In this document: positions 51,706 to 61,359 of the stretch, one piece after another
How positions within the stretch are numbered: the stretch's first letter is position 1
How the letters are laid out: the number at the start of each line of letters is the position of its first letter
Assembly: GCF_014472395.1 (NCBI RefSeq)
Contig: NZ_JACSZW010000007.1
Location: 124,001 to 188,000 of the forward strand
Source: Pedobacter sp. N36a
GTDB lineage: Bacteria; Bacteroidota; Bacteroidia; Sphingobacteriales; Sphingobacteriaceae
DNA length: 64,000 bases
Reading direction: 5' to 3'
The notes under the pieces: model-generated
Database searches by the model: none
What the model saw: only the letters and a program-made list of their open reading frames with translations
What the model was told of the DNA's origin: nothing
Translations under genes and position numbers: made by a program

Positions 51706-54297
51706 TTAAGCGAGGTTTCTTCCCGCGTTCACGATACCATAAACGGTTCTGATGGACAGCTTTTCTAATGATTGCTGTTCTTCCTCAGAAATATTGTCAT
51801 TTTGAAGCTGTTCTAATGCGTAATGCTGGATCAATACCAATGGCAGTACAATCTTCTCCCTAACGGAAATAGAACGCTTCTCGACAGGGTAATTCTCCAT
51901 CAGGCTCTCATGTCCGGACAGCTTCAATAAAAGCGTCTTAGATAGCTCAAATTCATTGTATAGCGTGGTCCAAAATGCACCATATTCTTTATCATTGGCG
52001 AAATGGGCAGTAATGGCGAAATCGGCTTTGCTCATAGACATCATACAATTGTCGATGATGGTTTTAAAATAGCCGGATTCCTGATAAGTTTTGACCACTT
52101 TATCCCAGTTTCCAAGGTCTAACTGACTTTTTAGTGCTGTTCCGATCCCGTAAAAACCTGGTATATTCTGCTTCAGCTGGCTCCATGCGGTGACGAAACT
52201 GATGGCTCTTAAATCTTCGAGTTTCAATGCTTCTCCAGAATTTCTCTTTACCGGTCTGCTGCTGATCGTAATCTTAGACAATAAGGTAAGCGGAGAGAAT
52301 TTCTCCAGGTAACTCAGGAATAAAGGATGTTTACGTAAGGAAACGAAAGCCTCAAAGCTTTCTGTAGCCATCTCATCCAATAGGTTTTTATGTAAAGGAT
52401 CCAAGAGGATGTTGTGTTTTTCCTTCATACCAGCAGAGATTCCTGCATTGATCAGTTGCTCCATATTAAATTCGGCACTGTCAATGGAGCCATACTGCGA
52501 GCTGATACTTTGGCCCTGAACGGTCAGCTGGATATTTTTATTGGCAATTTCCTTACCCATAGAAGCATAGAAACGGTGTGTTTTACCACCCCCTCTGGAA
52601 GGAGGACCACCTCTGCCATCAAAGAAGGCCAGTTGGATATTGTGCTTGTCGGCGGTTTCAGTAAGGGCCACTTTCGCATTAAAAATAGACCAGTTGGCCA
52701 TTAAATAACCACCGTCTTTGGTACTGTCAGAGAAGCCGAGCATGATGTGCTGCTTGCCGCCTCTGTTTTGTAAATGTTTTTTATAGAATGGGTGACTATA
52801 CAGTGTTTCCATGATTTCGGAAGCATCTGCAAGGTCATGCACGGTTTCAAAAAGCGGAACGAAATCGATCGTCAGTTTGTCTTCTGTCCAGCCGTTATAA
52901 AGGAATAACTCAATCAGCTGTAAGATATCACTCGCCTGCTGGCAATTACTGATGATGAACCTGTGACAGGCCATTTCCCCATTGATCTGCTGAATCTGCT
53001 TGATCTCTGCGATGGTTTGCAGGGTGTCTTCCGTTAATGAGTTTGCAGGTTCCGTGTAATTCACCTTGGCGCTTTTAAAGATCATAGCATTGATCTTCTC
53101 CTGCTCATTTAAGCTTTCATAGTTTTCAGGGTATAAGGTCGTTAAAGGCTTGCTCTGGCGACAATAAGTATGCACATCTCTCAGTACCCTGCTGTCTTGT
53201 CGGATGTCTAAAGAGGCAAAGTGACTGCCATACAGCTCCATCTTGCGGATCAGATCCGAAACAAGGTCAGCAAACAGGCCGTCATGGTCTTCTAAAAGCG
53301 TGGTTTTAATCTTATTCAGGATCTCAATTAAGCTGGCAGAAATGTCTTCTGTGGCAATATTTGGATTAAAGGCCTGGGCGTATAGTGTTTCCTGTACCAA
53401 GGCAATATTTTCTTCTACTCCTCTAAAGGTAATGCGTCGTTTCAGGTTTCTAAAGTCCCTGTAATAACATCTGAAAAGGATCTGACGCAGCATTTTAGAG
53501 ACCTGAATGGTCGAATCGGCATGTACATTTGGATTCCCGTCACGGTCACCTCCTGGCCAGAAGCCTAGTTCGATGATCTTTTTAGATTCCAGGTTATAGT
53601 CATTTAAGCTTTGATCAATCTCCGATTGGATATTGGCTGCTGCAAAATAGAATACATTTTCCAGGTACCAGGCCAGGCTTAAGGCTTCATCTACCGGGGT
53701 AGGTGATTTCTTATTGAAGAATGGCGTTTTACCCAATTGCTGCAGCAGTTGATTGATGGTAGAAATGTCATTCGTCTTAATGGCGGTGGTTAAGTCGGTA
53801 ATGATCGACAGGACACTTCCAGGATAGAACTGGGTAGGGTGGGCGGTCAGTACCAATCTCAGGGAAAACTCTTCAATCAGTTTCTCAATTTTTTCGGTTA
53901 AGGCTGGGTTGTCAACCGCCTTCTTCAGATAAACAAGTAAAGCACTGTGTTCTTCTTCTGCATTTAGTTTATTGAAGGAGGCATCTTCAACAGCATCAAA
54001 CAATACCACCTGACGTTCGATGTATTGAATGAAGCGGAAAAGCAGGTCGATAATGTCTTTCTTAGAATTATTTTGGGTATACTTTTCAAAAAATGCATTA
54101 ATGATTCCTGCTGGCGTTTCGTGGTTCTTGACACCATCTTCGCAATACTTAATGAAGAGCGGAAGCAAAGTTCCGGTATCTTTTACTCTGTAGAAGGGAA
54201 GGGTAAGGAAAAGGCTGTTGTATAGTTCAAATCTGGAGACAACCTCATTGTTGAATACGGACTCTCTCTGGCCTTTAGCGCGTTGTTTCTGCATCAT
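51706..54297 (-). CDS. ppc: phosphoenolpyruvate carboxylase
   Basis: 863 residues that carboxylate PEP to oxaloacetate, refilling the TCA cycle. Family sites: VLTAHPTQFYPG (catalytic His), LGFWPGGDRDGNP, MLGFSDSTKDGGYLMAN, the glycine loop FFDGRGGPPSRGGGKTH and QGQSISSQYGS. The glycine loop differs slightly from the classical GRGGTVGRGG but is close to the form seen in other Bacteroidota. The C-terminus ends GIVNAGRNLA, near the usual Asn-Thr-Gly. Monocistronic. Confidence 0.96.
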   Translation of the reverse strand: MMQKQRAKGQRESVFNNEVVSRFELYNSLFLTLPFYRVKDTGTLLPLFIKYCEDGVKNHETPAGIINAFFEKYTQNNSKKDIIDLLFRFIQYIERQVVLFDAVEDASFNKLNAEEEHSALLVYLKKAVDNPALTEKIEKLIEEFSLRLVLTAHPTQFYPGSVLSIITDLTTAIKTNDISTINQLLQQLGKTPFFNKKSPTPVDEALSLAWYLENVFYFAAANIQSEIDQSLNDYNLESKKIIELGFWPGGDRDGNPNVHADSTIQVSKMLRQILFRCYYRDFRNLKRRITFRGVEENIALVQETLYAQAFNPNIATEDISASLIEILNKIKTTLLEDHDGLFADLVSDLIRKMELYGSHFASLDIRQDSRVLRDVHTYCRQSKPLTTLYPENYESLNEQEKINAMIFKSAKVNYTEPANSLTEDTLQTIAEIKQIQQINGEMACHRFIISNCQQASDILQLIELFLYNGWTEDKLTIDFVPLFETVHDLADASEIMETLYSHPFYKKHLQNRGGKQHIMLGFSDSTKDGGYLMANWSIFNAKVALTETADKHNIQLAFFDGRGGPPSRGGGKTHRFYASMGKEIANKNIQLTVQGQSISSQYGSIDSAEFNMEQLINAGISAGMKEKHNILLDPLHKNLLDEMATESFEAFVSLRKHPLFLSYLEKFSPLTLLSKITISSRPVKRNSGEALKLEDLRAISFVTAWSQLKQNIPGFYGIGTALKSQLDLGNWDKVVKTYQESGYFKTIIDNCMMSMSKADFAITAHFANDKEYGAFWTTLYNEFELSKTLLLKLSGHESLMENYPVEKRSISVREKIVLPLVLIQHYALEQLQNDNISEEEQQSLEKLSIRTVYGIVNAGRNLA

Positions 54298-54498
54298 CTT
54301 TATGGTTCATTTTTTCGCGCTTAAGCTACCAAAAATGATTTGGAAAAGGGAATAATGCGGTTAATTAATTTAATTGCGGTTGCGGACTAAATTTATTAAC
54401 TTAGAGGTATAGAGGTTATACCAATTCCTTTTAAAGAATTGCTAAGTTTGGCGTATGCGCCTGGATGAGGCAGAATTAATTGTTAATTTTTTGGGGTT

Positions 54499-54536
54499 AA
54501 ACAGCCGTTAAGAATGTTCTTAACGGCTGTTTTTTG
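54499..54536. terminator. terminator hairpin between ppc and the efflux operon
   Basis: 15-bp stem (AAACAGCCGTTAAGA) with an ATGT loop, followed by T6 on the plus strand. On the minus strand it lies just past the MFS stop codon, but the T-run is on the plus side, so it is stronger in that direction. Confidence 0.75.
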
Positions 54537-56084
54537 TTAATGTACGTCTGCCGGAATGGCTACGTTTTTCTTGAATTTTTGTAAGTACAGCAATGGAATT
54601 GAGCACAATAGCACCAATCCAGCCACCCAATAGGCGTCGCTGTAAGTTAGCAGTAAACTTTGTTTGGTTACTGCACCTTCAATGGCTTTCAAAGCCAGTG
54701 ATTTTGCATCCAGATAATTGTACCCTTTTGCGATAAAACCCTGAATATAGCCATTGAAACGCTCTGTAAAGGCCGGATTATTTTCGTTGACATTCACCAG
54801 CAGATTGCTGCGGTGAAAACCCTGACGTACGTGAATTAAGGTGGTTAGGGCTGCAATACCAAAAGAGCCTCCCAATTGTCTCATCATGTTATTCAATCCT
54901 GATCCCTGTCCGATTTCAGCACCTTTCAAGTCCTGAATCGCCAATGTGGTCAGCGGCACAAATAGTAAGGCCATACCCACACCTCTGATCATCAGTGGCA
55001 GGAAGAAATCTCCCGTTCCTGATTGTAAGGTTGAGTTGCTCAGCATTGAACAGAAAACGAAGAAAAGGAACATTCCGATGGTCGCCATAAACTGTGCTGG
55101 GATATTTTTCTTCAGCATGATCCCAATAAAAGGCATCATGACAATCGTGCAAAGTCCTCCTGGGAACAGCAATTCCCCGGTTTGAAGTGCCGAGAAGCCC
55201 AATAAGTTCTGACAAAATACCGGAAACACAAACACGGAACCGTATAATCCGAACCCTAAGATAAAGGAGGTAAACATCCCTACAGAGAAACTGCGGTGCC
55301 TCATAATTTTAAAATTTACGATCGGGTGATCCGTGCTGAGTTCTCTCCAGATGAAGAGCAATAAGCCCAATACGGAAGCCACTGCTAATGCAGTAATATA
55401 TGGTGTAGCGAACCAATCTTCACTTTCTCCTTTTTCCAGTACTGTTTGTAAACTACCTATAGCAATCGCAAGTAACGCGATTCCCCACCAATCTACCGGC
55501 ATTCCTTTTCCTTCTTTTGGCGTTTCCCTTACAAAAGTGTAGGTACAATACGCGGCGAGAATTCCGACGGGAATGTTCACATAAAATATTAAGGGCCAAG
55601 AGCTCACTTCCAGTAAATAACCACCAATGGTTGGACCTACAGTGGGGCCTACTACGGCCCCCAGTCCAAATAGCGCGGTGGCAATACCGATATCTTCTCG
55701 GGGCCAGGTTTCAATTAAGATGGCTTGTGCGGTAGAAATTAATCCTCCTCCTGCAAGTCCCTGAAGGATACGAAAGGCGATGAGTTCTTCCAGATTGGTC
55801 GCATTTCCGCAGAGGAAAGAGGCGATGGTAAAGAGAACAATGGAAAAAAGGAAATAATTTTTACGTCCGAAACGACTCCCCAGCCAGCCGGACATGGGTA
55901 AAACGATCACATTCGCGACCGCGTAACCGGTAGATAACCAGGCCACATCTTCTAGGGTTGCGCCCAGGTTACCCTGTATCTGAGGGATGGCAACGTTCAC
56001 AATGGTCGTATCAATCAGCTCCAGTAAGGAGGCTGTGATTACTGTGAACGTGATCACCCACTTTTTTAAACCTTTCTCGGCCAT
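54537..56084 (-). CDS. DHA2-family multidrug efflux transporter (EmrB/QacA)
   Basis: 515 residues, 14 predicted membrane helices. Motifs of the DHA2 family: LDTTIVNVAIPQI-like LIDTTIVNVAIPQIQGNL (motif D1), WLGSRFGRKNYFL (motif A), GGGLISTAQAIL, and GLGAVVGPTVGPTIGGYL (motif C). It pumps drugs or lipophilic compounds outward with HlyD and TolC partners, encoded just upstream. Last gene of the operon; 4 bp after the HlyD gene. Confidence 0.95.
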   Translation of the reverse strand: MAEKGLKKWVITFTVITASLLELIDTTIVNVAIPQIQGNLGATLEDVAWLSTGYAVANVIVLPMSGWLGSRFGRKNYFLFSIVLFTIASFLCGNATNLEELIAFRILQGLAGGGLISTAQAILIETWPREDIGIATALFGLGAVVGPTVGPTIGGYLLEVSSWPLIFYVNIPVGILAAYCTYTFVRETPKEGKGMPVDWWGIALLAIAIGSLQTVLEKGESEDWFATPYITALAVASVLGLLLFIWRELSTDHPIVNFKIMRHRSFSVGMFTSFILGFGLYGSVFVFPVFCQNLLGFSALQTGELLFPGGLCTIVMMPFIGIMLKKNIPAQFMATIGMFLFFVFCSMLSNSTLQSGTGDFFLPLMIRGVGMALLFVPLTTLAIQDLKGAEIGQGSGLNNMMRQLGGSFGIAALTTLIHVRQGFHRSNLLVNVNENNPAFTERFNGYIQGFIAKGYNYLDAKSLALKAIEGAVTKQSLLLTYSDAYWVAGLVLLCSIPLLYLQKFKKNVAIPADVH

Positions 56085-56088
56085 CTTG

Positions 56089-57132
56089 TTAGTCTTTTAT
56101 AGAAACGGAAACTTTTACACTCATTCCGGGACGAAGTTTTTCCAGGATTTCTTTTGGAGCGTTGGTAATCTTAATCTTTACCGGAATACGTTGTACTACT
56201 TTTACGAAGTTTCCTGTGGCATTATCTGGAGGAAGAAGTGAGCCTTTTGCACCTGTAATCGGCGCGAAATTGTAAACTTCACCTTCAACTTCTGCATTTG
56301 GATAAGCATCTACTTCCACTTTTACTTTTAAGCCTGGTTTAATGTCTTCCAACTGCGTTTCTTTGAAGTTTGCGGTCACATAAATGCTGTTGTCATTCAC
56401 GATAGAAAACAAAGATTGTCCAGCTTGAACCAATTGGCCTTTTTGAACATTCTTTTTAGAAACGATCCCTGTTGCAGGGGCTTTAATGTCGGTATACGAC
56501 AGCTGTAATTTCGCAAAATCTACATCTGACTGGCGTTGTGTAACTCCATTATGGCTTACTGCCAATTGAGATTGCGTAGTACCTACTTGTTTTACTGCTG
56601 CAGTATATTGATCGTTTGCTGCTGTAAAAGCGGCTTGCGCTGATTCTTTCTGTGCTTTAGCCTGGTCAAATTGTTGTTGGGTAATTGAACCATCTTTTAC
56701 CAGGTTTGCATAACGGTCATAATCTTTCTGTGCCAGGGATAGTTTTACCCTTGCTGCTTCAATATTTGCTCTGGCAGTACTGGTATTTGCTGCGGTAGCG
56801 GCAATCTGAGACTCAGAAACACCTACACCTGCGCTTGCACCCATTTGGCCTGCCTGTGCTTGCTCTAGTTTCACTTTATAGTCGCTGTCGTCAAGTTTTA
56901 CTAAAACATCGCCTTCTTTTACGCGCGTATTTTCTTCAAAATTGATGTCTTTTACATAACCGCCAACACGTGCAACAACCGGACTGATATCGCCATCAAT
57001 CTGTGCATCATCCGTGTCTACGTGTTTGCTGTAATAGATGAATTCTTTTACCCCGAAAATCCCGCCTAGAATGATCAATACTGCTAATATGATCGGGATT
57101 ATGATATTCTTTTTTTTCTTTTCAGTTTCCAT
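56089..57132 (-). CDS. HlyD/EmrA-type membrane fusion protein
   Basis: 347 residues. One N-terminal membrane helix (about 8-30), then a biotinyl-lipoyl half (VGGYVKDINFEENTRVKEGDVLVKLD), a long alpha hairpin (about 85-190, DYDRYANLVKDGSITQQQFDQAKAQ), the second lipoyl half (KAPATGIVSKKNVQKGQLVQAGQ) and a C-terminal beta barrel. It bridges the inner-membrane DHA2 pump and the TolC channel. 21 bp after the TolC gene. Confidence 0.95.
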   Translation of the reverse strand: METEKKKKNIIIPIILAVLIILGGIFGVKEFIYYSKHVDTDDAQIDGDISPVVARVGGYVKDINFEENTRVKEGDVLVKLDDSDYKVKLEQAQAGQMGASAGVGVSESQIAATAANTSTARANIEAARVKLSLAQKDYDRYANLVKDGSITQQQFDQAKAQKESAQAAFTAANDQYTAAVKQVGTTQSQLAVSHNGVTQRQSDVDFAKLQLSYTDIKAPATGIVSKKNVQKGQLVQAGQSLFSIVNDNSIYVTANFKETQLEDIKPGLKVKVEVDAYPNAEVEGEVYNFAPITGAKGSLLPPDNATGNFVKVVQRIPVKIKITNAPKEILEKLRPGMSVKVSVSIKD

Positions 57133-57153
57133 TGGAATTTATATAAAAGGTTT

Positions 57154-58467
57154 TTATTGGGAGATTTTTCCCGTTGATTTTAATAAGGTATAATAGGCAA
57201 GTCCGGCATCGGCTCTTGCCAATTCCAGGTTGATTTTTGCCTGGTATAAAAGGGTTTCCGCATCAATTCTATCGATGGCAGAGGCCACATTGTTTTTATA
57301 TTTTGAAGCCAGTAACTTGTCGTTTTCTGTTGCCTGTGCGATAGAAGTCTCTAAAACTTTAATCTTGTTGACCGACAGCTGGTAATTCTGATAATTTCTG
57401 TTCACTTCAGTTTTCACCTGATCCGAGAACACATCTTTTTGAAGTTCTACCTCTTTCTGCTGAATTCTGGCATCGGTAACTTTGTGTTTATTGGTCCAAA
57501 GTGTGCCGATATTCCAGGAAACATTAGCGCCTAAAGTCATAGGAACTAAAAACTGGTGGGTTGGCGGAATGAAAGAACCGCTTGGATTGATATAATACAA
57601 ATCTGCCCCAATACCTACAGTGGGCAGGGTATTGGCTTTTACAGATTTAATATTTACTTCGGCCACTTTGTTCCTGATGTCAAACTGCTTCAATTCCTGG
57701 CGATTTGCGAAAGCCTGATCCAGGTAGCTGTTTAAAGCAGGTAGTGCTTTCAGGTTCTCGTTAGGATCTGTTGGCAGCAGCTCGGTATCCTCAGAGATGC
57801 CCAGTAATACGTCCAGGTTGTAGTTGATAATCTTTCGGTTGTTTTCAATCTCCATCTCTGTTAAAGAGACGTTTGCTTGTTGCAACTGGAACCTGAGCAC
57901 ATCATTTTTGGTGACGATACCCTGGCTAAAAAACCTTTCTGCCTGTTTTAGCTGACCAGCGATGGATTCCAGATTTTGCGCCACCACCTTTTTACTTTGG
58001 ATGATTTTGTAAAGTGAAAAATAGGTGTTGATCACTGCATAGCTGATCTCCTCCTTATCTTTATCTGCATCTAATCTGGCGACCTCTGTCAACAGACGAG
58101 TGGATTCTTCTGCATATCTCAGCTTACCACCGCCATAAATCAGCTCTTTTACGCTTGCTGTACCCACAAATGCATCTGCACGTTTTGGCAAATTAATTGG
58201 GTTAGCACCGCCGATGATGAGTTGATTGGTTGGGATTTCAGCATGATTGTACAGAAAAGAAGCCTCTGCCGTTGGCAAGGCCATATCTTTGGCAATGCTC
58301 AGCTGATTGATTGCTGCATCCACCTTGTTCTGAGAACGTTTCAGGTTTTTGCTGTTTTCAATGCCGAGCTGTATGGCCTCCGATAAGCTCAGGTTTTTGG
58401 TGTTTTGCGCGTAAAGCATTCCCGGCAGGAGCAATGCGATGACGCTGAACTTGATTCTATTTATCAT
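57154..58467 (-). CDS. TolC family outer-membrane efflux protein
   Basis: 437 residues with a signal peptide (IKFSVIALLLPGMLYAQ) and the two repeated helical OEP halves (LSEAIQLGIENSKNLKRSQ and SYAVINTYFSLYKI; QKDVFSDQVKTEVNRNYQNYQLSVNKI). Forms the outer-membrane and periplasmic channel of the tripartite pump. It overlaps the end of the tetR gene by 11 bp. Confidence 0.94.
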   Translation of the reverse strand: MINRIKFSVIALLLPGMLYAQNTKNLSLSEAIQLGIENSKNLKRSQNKVDAAINQLSIAKDMALPTAEASFLYNHAEIPTNQLIIGGANPINLPKRADAFVGTASVKELIYGGGKLRYAEESTRLLTEVARLDADKDKEEISYAVINTYFSLYKIIQSKKVVAQNLESIAGQLKQAERFFSQGIVTKNDVLRFQLQQANVSLTEMEIENNRKIINYNLDVLLGISEDTELLPTDPNENLKALPALNSYLDQAFANRQELKQFDIRNKVAEVNIKSVKANTLPTVGIGADLYYINPSGSFIPPTHQFLVPMTLGANVSWNIGTLWTNKHKVTDARIQQKEVELQKDVFSDQVKTEVNRNYQNYQLSVNKIKVLETSIAQATENDKLLASKYKNNVASAIDRIDAETLLYQAKINLELARADAGLAYYTLLKSTGKISQ

Positions 58468-59083
58468 TATTGGGAGTTAAATACACGGTGAGCAGGTCTT
58501 TTAGATGCGCAATCAGACGGTCGGTAATCACGGCTTTGTCGTCCTCGTTGTTGATATCGAGCGTCGTACCGTAAGTGATTTTTGCAGGGGAAATGGCCAC
58601 ATTACTGATGGTACCCATCACTGTTGCGATGAGCATCCTCACATCTACCGATCGGAAACTACCTTCTGTGATCCCATCATCAATGATTTGTTCAATCACA
58701 ACGAGGTTGTTGGCCATGGAGTTTTTTACTTTTAAAAACATTTCCGGGCGCTGGGAAAGGGTGAGTTCTCTATGCATCATTTTATGCAAACCTGGGTTGC
58801 ATAAAATACGGTTCGCATAGTTTTCAATTACTTTCAGTAATTTTTCCATGTGTGAGAGTTTATCCTGGCTGATGCTGAGGAGCTGTTCATTGAAACCGAA
58901 AATTCTTTTGGACATGATTTCCATGAAAACGCCTTCTTTAGATCCAAAGTAATAGTTGATCATGGACATATTGGCTCCTGAATCTTTCGCGATTTGACGG
59001 GTAGAAGTACCTTCATAGCCCAGTTCTGTGAACAATCGCTCCGCGGCGTCCAGAATACTCGCCTTTTTATCTGCTTTTTCCAT
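58457..59083 (-). CDS. TetR/AcrR family transcriptional regulator
   Basis: 208 residues from the ATG at 59083, which places the HTH at 5-50 (ILDAAERLFTELGYEGTSTRQIAKDSGANMSMINYYFGSKEGVF). A C-terminal ligand-binding domain follows (YANRILCNPGLHKMMHREL ...). It is the first gene of the operon with TolC, HlyD and the DHA2 pump and probably represses it, including itself. A palindrome overlapping the promoter is a likely operator. Confidence 0.93.
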   Translation of the reverse strand: MEKADKKASILDAAERLFTELGYEGTSTRQIAKDSGANMSMINYYFGSKEGVFMEIMSKRIFGFNEQLLSISQDKLSHMEKLLKVIENYANRILCNPGLHKMMHRELTLSQRPEMFLKVKNSMANNLVVIEQIIDDGITEGSFRSVDVRMLIATVMGTISNVAISPAKITYGTTLDINNEDDKAVITDRLIAHLKDLLTVYLTPNNDK

Positions 59084-59100
59084 TTCTAAATTTGACGAAG

Positions 59101-59124
59101 CAAAATTAATCAATCGATTGAATA
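59101..59124 (-). promoter_or_regulatory. tetR-efflux operon promoter with operator palindrome
   Basis: On the minus strand TAATTTTG (59101-59108) fits the -7 consensus, 17 bp upstream of the tetR ATG. Overlapping it is the near-palindrome TAATCAATCGATTGAATA (59107-59124; 16 of 18 bases symmetric around CAATCGATTG). A repressor bound here would block polymerase directly. Confidence 0.6.
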
Positions 59125-59237
59125 GTTGTGGCGCAAGATTGGAACTCAACTCTTAATTGACAAAGCGTTGACATTATATACGAGAATATTAGATGGATAG
59201 TTCAGTGCTTACTGCTTTCTATTTTGAAATAAATCAA

Positions 59238-59245
59238 TATCTTTG
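59238..59245 (+). promoter_or_regulatory. -7 box for the small membrane protein gene
   Basis: TATCTTTG fits TAnnTTTG, 19 bp before the ATG at 59265. No good -33 TTG seen. Confidence 0.4.
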
Positions 59246-59264
59246 GGGCCTAAGTATATTAAAA

Positions 59265-59447
59265 ATGACTAACGAAGAAAATAACAACAGTTTTGATTGG
59301 GTATATTATGTTCTAGGCCTGTTTTTCGGAACTTTAACAGCAGCAATAATCTCAGGCACATTTTTATGGTCTGTATTAGGTGGAATTATCGGATTTATTC
59401 TTTCCGCAATGTTCCTGAACGGATTGGTTAAAGGACGCGAATACTAG
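59265..59447 (+). CDS. 60-residue small membrane protein
   Basis: Begins MTNEENNNSFDWVYYVLGLF at the ATG at 59265; the longer frame would start inside the tetR promoter region. Two likely membrane helices (about 12-32 and 35-52) joined by a short glycine turn, ending LVKGREY. Function unknown; its own -7 box precedes it. Confidence 0.65.
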   Translation: MTNEENNNSFDWVYYVLGLFFGTLTAAIISGTFLWSVLGGIIGFILSAMFLNGLVKGREY

Positions 59448-59646
59448 TCTTTTCCCATATTTTAATATAAAATGCCAGCCTAAGCTGATCGTTTACCTAT
59501 AAACGAATCTATTAGGTAAAGGCAAAAAAGGACACGATATTTTTGGTGACTTGAATGCTGGTTGCTCATGTTTTATGCTATTTTTAGTATAATAAATGCT
59601 AAAAGCGAATTCCACAATTCATTAAAATAAAATATAAGCGATATAG

Positions 59647-59686
59647 AAAATGCCGGATCATCAACTGATCAGGCATTTTTCATTTA
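59647..59686. terminator. bidirectional terminator hairpin
   Basis: AAAATGCCGGATCA, 5-nt loop, TGATCAGGCATTTTT (one mismatch), at 59647-59680, T-rich on both sides. It ends the sigma/anti-sigma operon (minus) and any read-through from the small protein gene (plus). The rest of the 253-bp gap shows nothing further. Confidence 0.8.
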
Positions 59687-59700
59687 TTGTATTTAGTGTC

Positions 59701-60210
59701 TTAAGAAATACCATTCTCATGAGGACCAATGCGCTTCCTTCGCAGAAAACTGTCCAGATAAGCGAAAGCCAATAGGAGATCTACAAATAGAAATATTTTA
59801 ATGAAGGTGGGCGTGATGTATTTACTAAAGTCCAGTTGTCCGGAGCTGAATAAGCTGCCAAATTTTGCATCCTGAAAAGTAAAATCGCTATTGGCGATGA
59901 TGTAGGCCACTATTGCGAGTATGGAACAGATGAAAAATGCAGAAATACTGTAAATAATGCGTTTATCTACCTTTGTTTTCATCGATACCGGTGCGATTTC
60001 GAGCTTTACCTGCTCCATCACATTCCTGGTAAATGACATAGAAGGTTCTTCCAGGCCCATTCCACTCATCTCTTTATTGATTTCCAGGAGCTCCTGATAT
60101 AAGGAACTGTAAACTGGATCTGAGGCAATCTTAGCTTCCACAGCCAATTGCTGTTCCGGGCTGCCACTGCCATCAATATAATCCCAGATTTCTTCTTCTA
60201 TAGTGATCAT
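59701..60210 (-). CDS. putative membrane anti-sigma factor
   Basis: 169 residues. A soluble N-terminal part (1-82) with IWDYIDGSGSPEQQLAVEAKIASDPVYSSLYQELLEI resembles the start of anti-sigma domains but lacks a zinc HxxxCxxC motif. Two membrane helices (about 87-107 and 137-155) follow. It overlaps the ECF sigma gene by 4 bp, a strong sign of a regulatory pair. Confidence 0.75.
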   Translation of the reverse strand: MITIEEEIWDYIDGSGSPEQQLAVEAKIASDPVYSSLYQELLEINKEMSGMGLEEPSMSFTRNVMEQVKLEIAPVSMKTKVDKRIIYSISAFFICSILAIVAYIIANSDFTFQDAKFGSLFSSGQLDFSKYITPTFIKIFLFVDLLLAFAYLDSFLRRKRIGPHENGIS

Positions 60211-60788
60211 AATAACTCCTTTACTTCGTCTTTTAACAAATATTGTAATTTTTCTTTCAGTCGGATTCTGGCGCGGTGCAATTTTACTTTTACCGTATTG
60301 CTTTCCATATTGAGGGTCTTTCCGATCTCCTCCAGACTTTGTTCGCCTTGATAAAATAGGGTGATGATACTGGCATCATCGGCAGATAGCAAGGCAATGG
60401 CCTGGTTTAGGTATACATAACCTGATTTTTTTTCTACCAGGTCTGAATTGAAGTCCGAGGTATGGTTTTCCAATTGGAGGATGCTCCCTTCATCATCGAT
60501 CGATTGTACATCCAGTCGCTTTTTACGTAAAAAGCTCATAGCAGTCGTATAGGTAATGGTATACAGCCAGGTCGAAAATTTTGCTGTCTGTTTATAGGTT
60601 CCCAGGGCTTTATATGCTTTAATGAAACAATCCTGTGCGATCTCCTCCGCGTCTTCCCGACGTTTGGAGAAACGCATGGCCAATGTAAATACAAAGCGCT
60701 GATGACGTTTTACCAGTTCGGAAAAAACCGCGGTATTGCCCGACAGGACTTCTGTAATTAAATCGATATCCGATTGCTTATGCTGCAT
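60207..60788 (-). CDS. ECF RNA polymerase sigma factor
   Basis: 193 residues. Region 2 shows AEEIAQDCFIKAYKALGTYKQTAKFSTWLYTITYTTAMSFLRKKR; region 4 shows GEQSLEEIGKTLNMESNTVKVKLHRARIRLKEKL. It is a RpoE-type sigma with a coupled membrane anti-sigma protein, distinct from the FecI-type one at the left end. Targets unknown. Confidence 0.94.
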   Translation of the reverse strand: MQHKQSDIDLITEVLSGNTAVFSELVKRHQRFVFTLAMRFSKRREDAEEIAQDCFIKAYKALGTYKQTAKFSTWLYTITYTTAMSFLRKKRLDVQSIDDEGSILQLENHTSDFNSDLVEKKSGYVYLNQAIALLSADDASIITLFYQGEQSLEEIGKTLNMESNTVKVKLHRARIRLKEKLQYLLKDEVKELL

Positions 60789-60820
60789 ATATTGTAGACG
60801 CGCGTCTTTTTTTGAGAGGT

Positions 60821-61180
60821 TTATATATCTTTCTGTTTATCTAGCCAGTTTTTTTCCATCGCATAAGAAACGATCAGGCCAAATCCGCCAAAAATGCTCA
60901 GGCATCCAAAATAAACGGCAACTCCTTCTTCGTCATCTAATCCGGTGTTTCTTACGGTGAATAAGGCAACAATCAATCCCAATCCTAGTCCAACTAATAA
61001 TAAGCCGAATTTTAAACTCACAAAAGGCATTGGTGCACTAGGTCTTGATTTGGCCAGTCCTGGATCCATGCCACGTTCAATCATGGCCATTTTCTCTTTG
61101 TTAGACATGTACCTTAAACCAAATACAAGGGCGGTGGTACAAAGGAAGAGTGTGATCGGTACTAATATTTCATTTCCCAT
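60821..61180 (-). CDS. DUF6249 family membrane protein
   Basis: 119 residues with helices at about 5-23, 56-75 and 88-108. A stretch NKEKMAMIERGMDPGLA after the first helix is the family hallmark. Function unknown. It lies 32 bp upstream of the sigma gene on the same strand, so it may be the first gene of that unit. Confidence 0.8.
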   Translation of the reverse strand: MGNEILVPITLFLCTTALVFGLRYMSNKEKMAMIERGMDPGLAKSRPSAPMPFVSLKFGLLLVGLGLGLIVALFTVRNTGLDDEEGVAVYFGCLSIFGGFGLIVSYAMEKNWLDKQKDI

Positions 61181-61310
61181 TTTATTTAAATTTTAGGTGT
61201 TAAAGATCTGTTTTATTGAACTCATGTTCTGTAAGCTATGACCACATGAAAATGAAACAGGTTACAGGAAAATATAAAAAAAATAAAGTCGGGTAAAAAG
61301 GATTAAATGC

Positions 61311-61333
61311 GAAAAGCCCGGGGTTTCCGAGCT
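61311..61333 (-). terminator. terminator of the kinase-DinB-thioesterase unit
   Basis: On the minus strand AGCTCGG, 5-nt loop, CCGGGCT (one G-U pair) followed by TTTT. A second hairpin (61339-61361, AAGCGGG/CCCGCTT) overlaps the thioesterase stop codon just before it. Confidence 0.7.
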
Positions 61334-61359
61334 CTTCAAAGCGGGGAAATGAATCCCGC

